Below, one piece after another: positions 1 to 9,705 of a stretch of 64,000 nucleotides of DNA (position 1 is its first letter; each line of letters opens with the position of its first letter). Source of the DNA: Magnolia sinica (lineage: Eukaryota > Streptophyta > Magnoliopsida > Magnoliales > Magnoliaceae); NCBI RefSeq assembly GCF_029962835.1, contig NC_080583.1, positions 69,239,158 to 69,303,157 of the forward strand. The letters run 5' to 3'. The position numbers and the translations under genes are program-made. Below the pieces are notes generated by a model. It worked only from the letters and a program-made list of their open reading frames with translations, did not search any database and was not told the origin of the DNA.

Positions 1-73
1 GTACACACAATTTAGGGTGTTTGTCTAGAAGTTGTTGTAAGGTGTTTTGTCACGTAATTGACAAAGGGAGGAT
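1..73 (+). mobile_element. 3' internal end and polypurine tract of a Copia element lying off-window
   Basis: These bases end in a purine run (AAAGGGAGGA, 63-72) directly followed by TG, the expected start of a 3' LTR. The text before it (gacaaagggagga) resembles the polypurine tract of the minus-strand Copia element at 11511-11523, read in its own orientation. Only the last internal bases are visible; the coding part would lie to the left of the window. This is an inference from boundary signals, with no protein to support it. Confidence 0.6.
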
Positions 74-339
74 TGAAAGTGCCCTAGTTTATCAATTAGC
101 GTGAGTGTTGATTCAACTAGACAAATGAGCCCCTATAGGAAGATTGATCAAGCATCTGCCTCAACTGGATGTGTGTTCGAACTCGCCATAAGTAAATCTT
201 AGCCTCATATCCCATGTCCCAAAACACCAGGTATATAAAACCCTTAAAATTGAATAGAACATCCAGGATTTTTGGTTAGAAAACTTTTTCAGACTCAGGA
301 AAATCTTTAAGTTTTCTACCTTTGTTGATTTATCAACAC

Positions 340-1110
340 GTGGTTCAATGAAATCGAACCCTGTTGTTGATGTCCTCGAAGCTCACTCGATCTTATCGAA
401 ATGAGGACCTAAGATGTCTAGCAACCACAAAGATATCTGGACAAATTATCGATGAATCAATGAACTCATCGATATCATCAAAATTTGAATCTCGAGTCCA
501 TCAAGCCGACTCAATAAAATCGACATCTAGTTTATTGTGTCTAAAGTACTGCTACAGGAAAATCATGTAATCCTCGATATCCTCAAAATTCAAATCTCAA
601 TGATATCGGAAGACCTTCATTGATCTCAGATTGGGTCACAAATTTGTCCAGCAAGTCTTCAGGTTAATCCTTCTTGGATCGAGGGTCACTCAATAAAATC
701 GATATTCAAATATCGATCATATCGAGGCGTGCTCGATGTCATCGAAATAGGACATAATCTGTCGAGCAAGCTGATAGGAAAATTCAATGAAATTATCGAT
801 AAATCGACATTGTCATTGATATCATCGACATTCGAATTCTAATGATATCGAGTGATGCTCGATCATATCTTACCTGATATGTTTTTAAAGGCAAGTGCTC
901 TCACAATTTCAAATGTCGAAGAATCGAACCTTGCGTCGATGAAATCGAAGTTCGAAATCTGATGACATCGACGCATGTTCGATTTCCTCGACCTATTGAC
1001 AAAAAGTTTTAAAAGCGTTTGACAGTTGAGTTCGTGTCATCGAGTGGCCAATCGATGCTATCGTAGTATAGTCTCGATGATATCGACCCTACTCGATAAT
1101 ATCGAACTCT
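340..1110. promoter_or_regulatory. Palindromic TCGAT/ATCGA motif array in LTR U3
   Basis: More than a dozen copies of tcgatNNNatcga-like words occur here, for example TCGATGTCATCGA at 733-745. They lie upstream of a TATA-like sequence near 1151 and so sit where a retrotransposon enhancer would be. The reverse complement, TCGATGACATCGA, recurs in the Tat solo LTR at 27998-28010. A regulatory role is inferred from position and symmetry only. Confidence 0.5.
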
Positions 1111-1692
1111 ATAAAAAATGTGACCATTTTATATCCGTTGAAACCTTTTGCCTATTTAATGAGAGCTTGCCCTTGGTTATTGGTAGAGAAAATAGAGAGT
1201 GCTTTTGTGTGTTTAACCCTAGATCATATACCCTAAGCCTTTTCTCTCATGGAAGTCCATCCTCCAATCCACCCTCAACAATGACATTCAATAGAGTGGA
1301 TTGGGGAATGAACTTCCACATTCAAGGATACTTCAACTACCACCTTAATAGAAAATCATTAAGCTGGGATGCCTTAAATGCATAGATGATTGGAATCTCT
1401 TTATCTCCCTTATAGGAAAACATTTAATAGAGTAGGATTCCATCATAACCTTGATCCAACCCGTCGCCTTATATTGGTACATTTTCTAAGTTTCGGTTCA
1501 AGAGGGCTGATGATTCTTCATCATCAAAGGAGGAGATCTTCATTAACGTGCTGAATGGGGCTCATCTACTTATTTGTAAGTCATCAAAGTCCAGAGAACC
1601 CTTGTGATCATTCCTTGTGCAGGATTGGGTCCAAGGTATTTCTCACCCCTTTCAAGTCCTCATAGGAGGCCTCCAACGGGAGCGTAGATGGG

Positions 1693-2035
1693 GGTGCTTT
1701 GTGTTGACCCTTACTCTATAGAGAGCATAAAATCTCAAGTCCTTGTGTAGGTCCTTGACCTGTGTGGTCTAAAACTTAGGTGCTTTGTGTTAACTCTTGC
1801 TTTGTGGAGAGCATAAACTCTCAGGCCCTTGTGTAAGTCCTTGGCTTGTGTGGTCTAAAACTCGGGTGCTTTATGTTGACCCTTGCTCATGGGAGTATAA
1901 ACTGGTGAGATTCCTTGTGTGGATCCTTGGCTTGTGTGGCCTAAAAGTTAGGTACTGTGTATTGACCCTTGATCCAGTGTGGGGCATAAACTGTCTTGTA
2001 GACACGTTAGAGTCAGTGTAGTGTAGGTTGTACTG
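1693..2035 (+). repeat. 86-bp tandem repeat, four units
   Basis: Units begin at 1693, 1779, 1865 and 1951, each starting with a form of ggtgctttgtgttgaccc and containing 'gagcataaactctcagg' and 'ccttggcttgtgtgg'. The spacing is exactly 86 bp for all three steps, and the units have diverged by substitution. The array lies in the R/U5 part of the Copia LTR. No function is visible. Confidence 0.85.
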
Positions 2036-2207
2036 GTTTGAGGTGAACCTGATTTGAAACCTCTGGTTTGAGGTGAACCTGTTGTGAAACCTCCGTTAGT
2101 GAGATCTGGTACACTCAAGGGTTGAGTGCGTCCACCGGAAGTAGAGTAGACAAGTAGTTGAACCATTATAAAAATACCTGTGTTTGAGATTGTTATTTTC
2201 TTCTATT

Positions 2208-2645
2208 CACTACAAGAAAAGGGGGTTTTAGCCTCGATTCAAAACTGTGGCTAAAAAGGTTAAAAACTGAGGCTAAAGCCTTTAGCCTCAGTTTTGCCTC
2301 AATTATCCAAACCGGGGTTGAAACCCCGGTGGCTAAAGGCTTTAGCCTCAGTTTTAGCAACCGAGGCTAAAATGATTTTTATAGCCTTGGTTCTTCAAGT
2401 GAGGCTAAAAATCTTTTTAGCTTCAATTTTCTCGAAATGAGGCTAAATCAAAATTTTAGCCTCCATTGTTTTCAACTGAGACTAAATCCAAATTTTAGCC
2501 TCAATTGCCTCCAACTGAAGCTAAATCTATTTTTAACCTCGGTTCTCAACAACCGAGGCTAAAGCCTTTAGCCACGGGAATTTCAACCTTGGTTATCAAC
2601 AACCGAAGCTAAATTCAAGCCTCAGTTACAAATTGAGGCTAAAAA
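2208..2645 (+). repeat. CACTA left terminal repeat and subterminal hairpin repeats
   Basis: After the 13-bp terminus come about ten degenerate copies of ttttagcctc(g/a)gtt...aac(c/t)gaggctaaa. Each is a short inverted repeat. In En/Spm elements, subterminal repeats of this kind bind the element's own TNPA-like protein. These copies are more diverged and less regular than the array at the other end. Confidence 0.85.
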
Positions 2646-2789
2646 TATTTTTTTGTTTTTTTAAATATTTATTTAAACTACTAATCCATTCATTTAACCT
2701 ACTCATGAAACAATCAATCATGAAAGCCACAATACCAACAAAATAGTTAACAACAGTCTATTTAAAGTTTAACTCAATCAAACTGTTAC

Positions 2790-3000
2790 ACAGCATTAGG
2801 TTCCACAAAAAATACAAAGTCATGGTCGCGCCTGTCATCACCGGTGCCGTCGTGCTTGGCGGACCTTGAGATAACACTGCCCGTCCATCTTCTGCTGCTT
2901 CCAGGCCAACATCATCATTGCCTCCACCAACATTCTCCATTCGAATTGTGCGTAGCAGGCCCTGCAACCTCAACAGGTAGCTCAGGCCTACTGGCTGCAA
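2790..3000 (-). pseudogene. Possible captured coding fragment, unidentified
   Basis: On the minus strand a GC-richer stretch directly downstream of the PHD-gene exon 3165-3222 reads AASRPELPVEVAGPATHNS from about 3001 before a stop. The base composition and location suggest a further captured exon of the same gene, but I do not recognise the protein segment and cannot fix splice sites. Confidence 0.3.
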
Positions 3001-3164
3001 GACATGAAATGAAAACTCTCAAATATGAAATGAAATGCAGATGGATGCGTGTAGGGAAAGGAAAGAGTAAAATTGAGAGTTGGAAGTGCTGGAAAGGAAA
3101 CCCAAAAGGAGGACCGATAATGAATGAGAAAATAGACAAGATGTGGATTATAGTACATTCTCAC

Positions 3165-3222
3165 TGACCCGGATTTGCTTAATGCAGCGGACCTCATCAG
3201 GTCCATGTTGCAGACTCTCTAC
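3165..3222 (-). pseudogene. Captured exon of a PHD-finger protein (segment after the ePHD)
   Basis: This 58-bp minus-strand segment is bounded by an AG acceptor (3224-3223) and a GT donor (3164-3163) and encodes VESLQHGPDEVRCIKQIRV. It resembles the helical segment that follows the extended PHD finger in plant Jade-like PHD proteins, from memory of that family rather than an alignment. It lies in the correct order after the ePHD exon at 3340-3493, so the two were probably captured as one genomic piece. It is a fragment with no start and no intact gene around it. Confidence 0.55.
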
Positions 3223-3339
3223 CTATAGAAATTGATAAAAACCAAGATGAGGTAGGAGAAATAAACTTATGCATTGTAACATAAGACTTTTATCCTATGA
3301 AAGACAATGCATCATAAGATATTCATTCTTCAAAAGCAA

Positions 3340-3493
3340 TTGATATGACCTTCTTTTTCTGATCCAAGCTATGCTTTTCACAATAAGCCTTGTCCTGAAA
3401 AAACTTGCCTCCACCAGTCTTCACATCCATGTGCAGGCCAACACATTTAGCACAAGTAGGATGAAATGCAGTTTGACAGTCATCATGATTACA
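3340..3493 (-). pseudogene. Captured ePHD zinc-finger exon of a PHD-finger protein
   Basis: The exon starts right after an AG acceptor (3495-3494) and reads CNHDDCQTAFHPTCAKCVG, then LHMDVKTGGGKFFQDKAYC and EKH. The Cys/His spacing C-x4-C-x4-FHPTCA...YCEKH is the second half of an extended PHD finger, a chromatin-reader fold in Jade/trithorax-type proteins. Only this half is present; the preceding zinc-binding half is not found nearby. The frame is open across the exon and runs on to a stop near 3323. It is carried inside the CACTA element and cannot make a full protein. Confidence 0.75.
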
Positions 3494-4369
3494 CTGCAAG
3501 ACAGTTGAAGGTAGGGTGAAGCAAAGCAAACAACATAAAGTCTACCTCTCATTTTTGGAGTCAAACCTACAGAATTTTAAAGAAGAAAACAAATGATTAA
3601 GCAAGCCAAACCTTTATGCAGACACCGTGTTTGCGACCGTAAATGCAACAAACAAGCAAGTCTCTTTCCTTTGAAATGGTCTCCTAAGGTGAATCATTTA
3701 ATACAGTGTAGATATTACATGAGAATGTGTAATGTTTTCAAAGTAAATTCAAAAATAAAATAAAATTACATGAGCAGTTAAAACTTCAAATTAGAACAGT
3801 TCTACATACAAGAACCATGGCATGTGAAACAAACTTAAAAGTAAATGGAGGAAGCAGCATCAAAAAGAATCTTTTGGGAAAGCAGCGTTAAGTTTAAAAA
3901 CACAGTTACCATTCCCCCAACAGGATTTGGTTGTCCCCTTTTAAATGTTGACTCTAGCACCCACTATAATAGACCGAATTGTTCAGTCTCAGGTCAAGTC
4001 GCAACTTGCCCTGTGTTGAGGGTGATGCATCATGTAAAACTGGATCAAGTCTTACCATGTATCAGGTACCGTATTGTACATCACTAATATAGCAACCTGG
4101 ATCGGGTTGTTTTGGGCCGATACAGCCGTATAATTAATGGGCAATATCAGCACATATCAAGCGATACGTACCCATTTAGGATGATACTTGTAACCTTGGT
4201 TGCACGAGACTCAGCTGAGTCCTAAAACCTTGCTATGAACACATGTATGCAATTAGTGGATGGTGCTTATATGCATACATGATACTTGTACAGGTATGCA
4301 TGGATGGTGCATGATGGGTACAAATCAAGGGCACATGAACGGAGAGAAAATAAAGAGTTTCAGTTGTAC

Positions 4370-4438
4370 CGGGAGGAATGCCAACACATAGCTCGCCTTC
4401 GATGTTGAGTGGGTGAATGATTGCTTCTTCCAGGACCT
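4370..4438 (-). pseudogene. Putative captured exon, unidentified
   Basis: A 69-bp minus-strand stretch lies exactly between an AG acceptor (4440-4439) and a GT donor (4369-4368). It encodes VLEEAIIHPLNIEGELCVGIPP with no stop, preceded in frame by a stop in the presumed intron. The flanking DNA is AT-rich and intron-like. Clean splice boundaries and biased composition suggest a third captured exon. I do not recognise it confidently; a loose resemblance to the segment before a Walker A motif in AAA ATPases was noted but is not enough for a call. Confidence 0.4.
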
Positions 4439-4829
4439 CTTAAAACCTCTTGAAATCATAAAAACACAAACACACACACAAAAGTAACTTGAATTAACTA
4501 ACTAGCCAAACTGAGAGCCGAGGATGGGAAAAGACACCAAGAAAAGAAATTACTAGAATATCTCAAATCAATGACATGGGAGCCTTAAAAAAAAAAACAA
4601 AATAAATAAAACCAGGAGCCTAACCATTGTAAATACTCCCATAGTAATACTTCCATTGTGATTTTCTGAAGTTCAGGAGCTTTTCAACTTTCTTCTAAGA
4701 AACCATAAGCATTGTCATATGGAAGCAGGTATGTACAATCCTTTTGATCCCATAGTAATACTTTCTTCACTGTTAATAGAATAGTACACTTCAGAACTAT
4801 TGCAACACCAAAAGCGGGAAGAAAGGATG

Positions 4830-4835
<6 letters not shown>

Positions 4836-4880
<45 letters not shown>
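4836..4880. repeat. (AT)n microsatellite
   Basis: About 22 consecutive AT dinucleotides lie in the presumed intronic part of the captured DNA. Ile-Tyr-rich reading frames across it are artefacts. Confidence 0.95.
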
Positions 4881-4884
<4 letters not shown>

Positions 4885-5130
4885 GTGTACATGCCATTTC
4901 CCTTCATGTTTGCAAACCAAAATTGGGCCTAATTAGAAATCCTTTCTAATTTGAAGAATTGACGTTATAAAATTGTAAAAGAATCGAAGGTAAATCTTCA
5001 TACAATTTGAGCATGCTAAAGTAAGAAGAGGAGATTACCTCTATAATTCCACCACAAAGCCAACCAAAAGACAAGTAGTGATACAGTTGCTCGCTCCCAG
5101 GTTCAGTTTCAGGGGTTTCTGTAGCAATAC

Positions 5131-6158
5131 GATTCACCATTGAAATTCAGGTTCCTCAGCAATTTAAAAAGCTTCTGCTTTTCCTCGGCAGATTGTGCTC
5201 CATAACCCTAGCAATTATGTTCAAATTTAAGATAAATAAAATAAAAATAGAAAAGGAGAAATGATATTCCAGTTTCTGGGTTAATTTAGAACCATCATCA
5301 CATTCAAAGGGGTTTATAGCTATGACAGGTAGAGCAGAGGCATGCCCACCCATCATTCAAATTGTAGAACACCTGTGTCAATGCTAGAAATGCTAGCAGA
5401 TGCTATCAACTAGAAGCGACAAGGATAGCAACATGGCTTACAATACCATCCCATATCACACATATCCACATTGTCAAAACGGTACAATAAATATGAAATT
5501 CAAACTGATACCAAGTACACATAGTGTATCAACCTGTACATGCCAATACACATTGGTTACAAAACGTTCTGACATGTGCAGCAAACAATAAACATTCTGA
5601 TTCAATTAAAGCGAGTATTCTACTACCAAATCCCTAATTGAGCCAAAATTCCTATTTTGAAGTTCATGTAAAACCAGTAGTGCACTCAAACGGTCCTATA
5701 ATCATGAAAGGTGAATATCTGCAAGCATAGTAATCCAAATTGCAGAAGAATGTGCAATGCAACAGTAAGGATAGCAACATCAACATCAAGCACACAAATA
5801 ATTCCAGAAAATAATTAAATAAAAAGAGACAGATCACATAAATGATGCAGTATGACAACAAAACCATAACCAACCCATTAATGAAAATTAAATTAAAAAC
5901 CAAATAATTTCAATAATTCCATAAATCTAAGGGGGAAAAGGAAGAGGAAAATGAGGGGAAGTGCTATACTTGAATGAGGAGATTGGGAAGGAGGCGATGG
6001 TCGATCCCAGTCGAGGCCAATGGAGAAGCCAGATGCTGTAACCCAGCGGACTGGAGCCACTGTGCCATGACCGCATCACCTGTGTCACTACTTACAGGCC
6101 CCGCATCGTACAGAGCGGCCGCCGCTGCAGCATTGCTCTGATGCATTTGGCCACCCAT
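5131..6158 (-). pseudogene. KIN13A: Captured kinesin-13A N-terminal exons 1 and 2
   Basis: Exon 1 (6158-5970) begins MGGQMHQSNAAAAAALYD and continues with GDAVMAQWLQSAGLQHLASP and ends LLIQ at a GT donor (5969-5968). Exon 2 (5207-5131) starts after an AG acceptor with GYGAQSAEEKQKLFKLL then RNLNFNGES. Both match the N-terminus of plant kinesin-13A, an internal-motor microtubule depolymerase acting in Golgi distribution and trichome or wall patterning; this is recognised from family knowledge. After GES the frame breaks and the similarity ends, so the motor domain is absent. An upstream in-frame ATG at 6191 would add 11 residues, but family members start at MGGQM. The fragment was transduplicated by the CACTA element. 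Confidence 0.88.
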
Positions 6159-6710
6159 GCGGCGCTGCTGCGCCCGGCGTTGCGGCGCCAATTTTTAAAA
6201 ATCAAATGTAACCACTGCAAAAACTTTAAAAATTAAAAAATATTCGAAATGAAAAGGACGGAAAAATCTCAGATACAGCAAAATCGCGACGCGATACTCA
6301 CAAAGGAGGTGAGAAATAAGAGATCGAGCAGAACAACAATTTCTCTCCAAAACCTCGAGATTTAAACCCGCCACATCTGCGAATCCGATCCAGGAGACAG
6401 AAATGTAAGAGATTCGATTCGAATCTAGTCCTAATCCAGAAATAAATAAAAATGCACACAAAAGAAAAAGGATCAGAACCGTTCCAAAGAAAAACGTTAC
6501 CAAATTCTCATGATCGATCGAAGTATTTTCAGAGATCTGTGAATCTTCAAGAATTTGAAGCAGATTGGAGAGAAATCTGAGGAAAAGGGAAAAGAAACCC
6601 TAATTTCAATGAAATGCAAAGGGTTTTTGATCCTCTTTCTTTCTTTCCTTCGCTCTCTGCAATTTCTAGAGAGAGGATTGCAGAGCCTGCACGCCCGAGG
6701 AGGCCCTGAT
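6159..6710 (-). promoter_or_regulatory. Captured 5' UTR / promoter-proximal DNA of the kinesin-13A copy
   Basis: Upstream of the kinesin start on the minus strand lies a CT-rich, leader-like sequence (for example 6540-6660, ttgatcctctttctttctttcc on +). It contains ctctctgca and aggaagaaa-type blocks as in plant 5' UTRs, and a possible leader intron. This suggests the capture included transcription-start DNA. No TATA box could be placed with confidence. Confidence 0.4.
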
Positions 6711-7579
6711 ATAATAATATCCTTTGTTTATGTGAGAAAGAGGGAGGGATATGAGTTTCTGGGATTTGATATTTACACCCTTCCAAATGGTTGGTTGCAC
6801 CACTTCTTCTACAAGGGTAATTTTTTCATGGAGGGGAATTATTTGATACTCTGGCAGAGTATGGCACTTGATACACATGCAGTACAGGTCACGTACATTA
6901 ACTCAAACTAAAGCAAATGGATTGTGGATCCCACCGAGAAATCATAAACTATGATTCATGGAAACTTGTTCGTTAAAATAGGATTATTGGATATTTTCAT
7001 TTTTAACCGTCCATTAAATGTCCACTAATCTTATGGTCAGGTTACCAAAAAGCTTATTTTTTTTGTTCATGATATATCTAAATAGGGATCCTTGATTTGG
7101 ATGGTTTACTTTGAATTAATTATATGCCACGTTGTGATTTCTAAGTACCTGCGTATTATCCATTGCACTCTGCCAGAGTATTAAAGTGTTTCTCGACGAA
7201 GAATTGTACTACGCCGCGAGAGGCGCGACATGAGATTCACCAGCAAGGCCAATGTAGGCACGGCGGGGATCCACCAAGGTGGGTGGATCCTGACTGTGGA
7301 TCCCACTGTGATGTATATTCCTTAAATCCACACCGTCCATCCATTTTTCAAGATCATTTTAATTAGATATCCAAAAAATGAAGAAGACAAAAATCTCAGG
7401 TGGAACACATGTTGAATTTGCCTAATTTAATTGGAACCAAGAAAAGAGCTAGAACGGTCCAGAACATTGTGATTTTTGGAACATGGCCCATTCATTATTT
7501 TATCATGAAATGGGTGGTTTCAATTTGATTAGACTGAGCAATGTCCAGAGGGAACATGGCCCATTCATAAAAAATTAGG
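6711..7579. other. CACTA interior without recognisable gene
   Basis: No open frame of interest is present. It includes a GC-rich patch (7190-7290) and a piece of the dispersed 'ccatccatttttcaagatcatttta' repeat (7330-7370) that recurs at 53330-53960. It may be flanking genomic DNA captured with the kinesin promoter. Confidence 0.5.
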
Positions 7580-8691
7580 CCTTTCACCTCGGTTCCTATG
7601 TAATTGAGGTTAAAATGTAAACTTTTGGCCTCGGTTCCTATGCAACTAAGGCTAAAAATTACACCTTTCGCCTCGGTTCGTATGGAATTGAGGTTAAAAA
7701 GTAGACCTTTCGCCTTGGTTCTTATGCAACTGAGGCTAAAAAGTAGACCTTTCGCCTCGGTTCCTATGCAATGGAGGCTAGAATGTAGACCTTTCACTTC
7801 GGTTCCTATGCAACTGAGGTTAAAAAGTAGACCTTTCGCCTCAGTTCCTATGCAAATGAGGCTAAAAAGTAGACCTTTTGCCTCGGTTCCTATGCAACTG
7901 AGGCTAAAATGTAGACATTTTGCCTCGGTTCCTATGTAACTGAGGCTAAAAAGTAGACCTTTCGCCTCGGTTCCTATGCAACTGAGGCTAAAAAGTAGAC
8001 CTTTCGCCTCGGTTCCTATGCAACTGAGGCTAAAATGTAGACCTTTTGCCTCGGTTCCTATGTAACTGAGGCTAAAAAGTAGACCTTTCGCCTTGGTTCC
8101 TATGCAACTGAGGCTAAAATGTAGACCTTTCGCCTCGGTTCCTATGCAACTGAGGCTAAAATGTAGACCTTTCGCCTCGGTTCCTATGCAACTGAGGCTA
8201 AAAAGTAGACCTTTCCCCTCGGTTCCTATGCAACTGAGGCTAAAAAGTAGACCTTTCGCCTCGGTTCCTATGCAACTGAAGCTAAAAAGTAGACCTTTCG
8301 CCTCGGTTTCTCTGCAAGTGAGGCTAAAAGTAGACCTTTCGCCTCGGTTCCTGTGCAACTGAGGCTAAAAAGTAGACCTTTCGCCTCGGTTCCTATGCAA
8401 CTGAGGCTAAAAGGTAGACTTTTCGCCTCGATTCCTCTGCAACTGAGGCTAAAAAGAAGACTTTTCGCCTCGGTTCCTATGTAACTGAGGCTAAAAGGTA
8501 GACTTTTCGCCTCGGTTCCTATGCAACTGAGGCTAAAAGGTAGACTTTTCGCCTCGGTTCCTATGCAACTGAGGCAAAAGATGAACTTTCAGCCTCAGTT
8601 CCTTAGCAACCGAGGCTAAAAGACACATTTAGCCTCCATTTTTTCAACTGAGGCTAAAAAACTGTGGCTAAAGGCCTATTTTCTTGTAGTG
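7580..8691 (-). repeat. CACTA right subterminal array: about 25 units of 42 bp plus terminal repeat
   Basis: The 42-bp unit is gcctcggttcctatgcaac followed by tgaggctaaaaagtagacctttc, repeated almost perfectly from about 7580 to 8580, with three diverged units before the terminus. Each unit contains an inverted repeat, GCCTCgGTT...AACtGAGGC, so the array can form a string of small hairpins and offers about 50 half-sites. Because 42 is divisible by 3, both strands show long open frames (such as 287 residues on minus from 8358), which are artefacts. Confidence 0.93.
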
Positions 8692-8694
8692 ATT

Positions 8695-8964
8695 GCTTGT
8701 GTGATTTCCTTAAATGTTTTCATATTTGACTATCTGAGATCACACCTCACACACAGTCACATCCATCATAAACTATGATTTGCATCTTGTTTATCTTTTA
8801 AATAGTTTTATGATTGGATCCTCTATCCGGCTTGGAAGCTATTAGAGTTACTTTGAAGAAATCCTGATGCATGCATATTTTCTCAGGATAAGATTGATAG
8901 GATTTTAAATTATCATAAAATATTAAAAAGTCCTATTCACCCCTCTCTATGACATATTGGCACA
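8695..8964 (+). repeat. Copia 3' LTR, second part
   Basis: The LTR interrupted at 2207 resumes here. It contains aaaagtcctattcacccctct at 8929-8948, the text that precedes the 3' end of other Copia LTRs in this window (compare the reverse complement of 26470-26500). It ends near ggcaca; 8970 (ccca) is an alternative end. No primer-binding site follows, as expected for a 3' LTR, and Tat gag sequence begins immediately after. Confidence 0.6.
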
Positions 8965-8970
8965 TTCCCA

Positions 8971-9705
8971 CTTTAACTAAAGTGGTCATTACCGCAATTT
9001 CAGGCTTCCCTTGGATGGTTTCAAATTTCAAAGTTATATCACGCGACTCGTTCATCTCCCTAATCATATTATAATCTAAATTAGGGGAGTGGACCGAACA
9101 TGCCCTAAAAGAGTCATGTGATTCACCTAGAAGAGACTTTTCCTCCACATTTAAATCAAACATGTCATATGGGTAGAGTAGAATTTTCCGTGCCTCGTGA
9201 TCACCTTCCTGTATCATAATTGAAGTTGATTCCAGTGAATCTTGGGCTATGTTCTCATGAATCTCATCCCAATACTTATTATCATCCAATTCAATGTAAT
9301 TCACAAGTGGGATGAGATTACTTATCTCAAACTGTTTTACTAGATTAGGTTGGGGCTCGAATGAACTAACCTCTTCCTCATCATTGAAATCAGGCGTGTC
9401 AGTATCATTATATCAAAAAGACACTCACATCTCTTGATCATTCCTTTAGACTGTCATCGAGATAGACTCATCAGAAAATTGAACCATTTTCTCATTAACA
9501 CAATCCAACTCTTTATTCCAATTCCATAGTTTGCCAAAAGTGAGTTAGGATCACTTTCCTCACATTGTATTTTTGGATTGAGTTGAGGCTAGGGTAAACT
9601 AGCCTCTTTCCTTTTTTCGAGGTGTGATTTAATTGCTTCCAATGATTTCATCATGCTTGCGACAAGTTAGTTGAATTGTTCTCAATCTTCCATGAAATTT
9701 AAACA
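8971..9705 (-). pseudogene. Tat-type Gypsy gag region, downstream half
   Basis: On the minus strand just below the Copia insertion the sequence reads EQFN-stop-LVASMMKSLEAIKSHLEKRKEA, a gag-like helical stretch. It is followed lower down by an open frame of 123 residues (9304-8933) rich in acidic residues, including YDMFDLNVEEKSLLGESHDS. This continues the Tat gag region at 16688-17511 across the Copia insertion. I do not recognise the 123-residue protein segment. The Tat element's pol genes and 3' LTR are missing because the Copia LTR at 74-8964 abuts it. Confidence 0.55.

Larger units (their letters stand above)
74..2207 (+). repeat. Copia 3' LTR, first part (interrupted by CACTA)
   Basis: The LTR starts with TG after the polypurine tract and resumes at 8695 after the CACTA insertion, so its uninterrupted length would be about 2.4 kb, long for Copia. 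The U3 part (about 340-1110) is packed with TCGAT...ATCGA palindromes. A TATA-like ctatttaat lies near 1151, and an 86-bp tandem repeat occupies 1693-2035. The far end at 8905-8964 carries the 'cctattcacccc' text that other Copia LTRs here also show beside their primer-binding site. No conserved reading frame is present; short ORFs in it are noise. Confidence 0.65.
2208..8691. mobile_element. Complete Pack-CACTA (En/Spm-type) transposon, 6484 bp
   Basis: The element starts CACTACAAGAAAA (2208-2220) and ends with its exact reverse complement (8679-8691). It is flanked on both sides by the 3-bp target duplication ATT (2205-2207, 8692-8694), the size typical of CACTA elements. Subterminal arrays of a gcctcggtt...aactgaggc hairpin repeat fill both ends. 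No transposase is visible, so it is non-autonomous. The interior carries host exons on the minus strand (kinesin-13A, a PHD-finger protein, one unidentified exon), which makes it a gene-capturing Pack-CACTA. It interrupts the Copia 3' LTR, whose two parts rejoin cleanly across one ATT. Confidence 0.93.

Noticed and set aside
1026..1385. Plus ORF of 119 residues in the Copia LTR
   Set aside because: No recognisable domain, lies across U3/R of an LTR, and starts within the palindrome array.
4684..4920. Minus ORFs with an Ile-Tyr repeat
   Set aside because: Created by the (AT)n microsatellite.
7495..8358. Minus-strand ORF of 287 residues with repeated IGTEAKGLLFSLS
   Set aside because: It is the 42-bp CACTA subterminal repeat read in frame; the opposite strand is equally open. 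Not a gene.
7580..8580. Regularly spaced direct repeats resembling a CRISPR array
   Set aside because: The repeats are contiguous with no unique spacers, lie inside a CACTA transposon, and the genome is a plant's.
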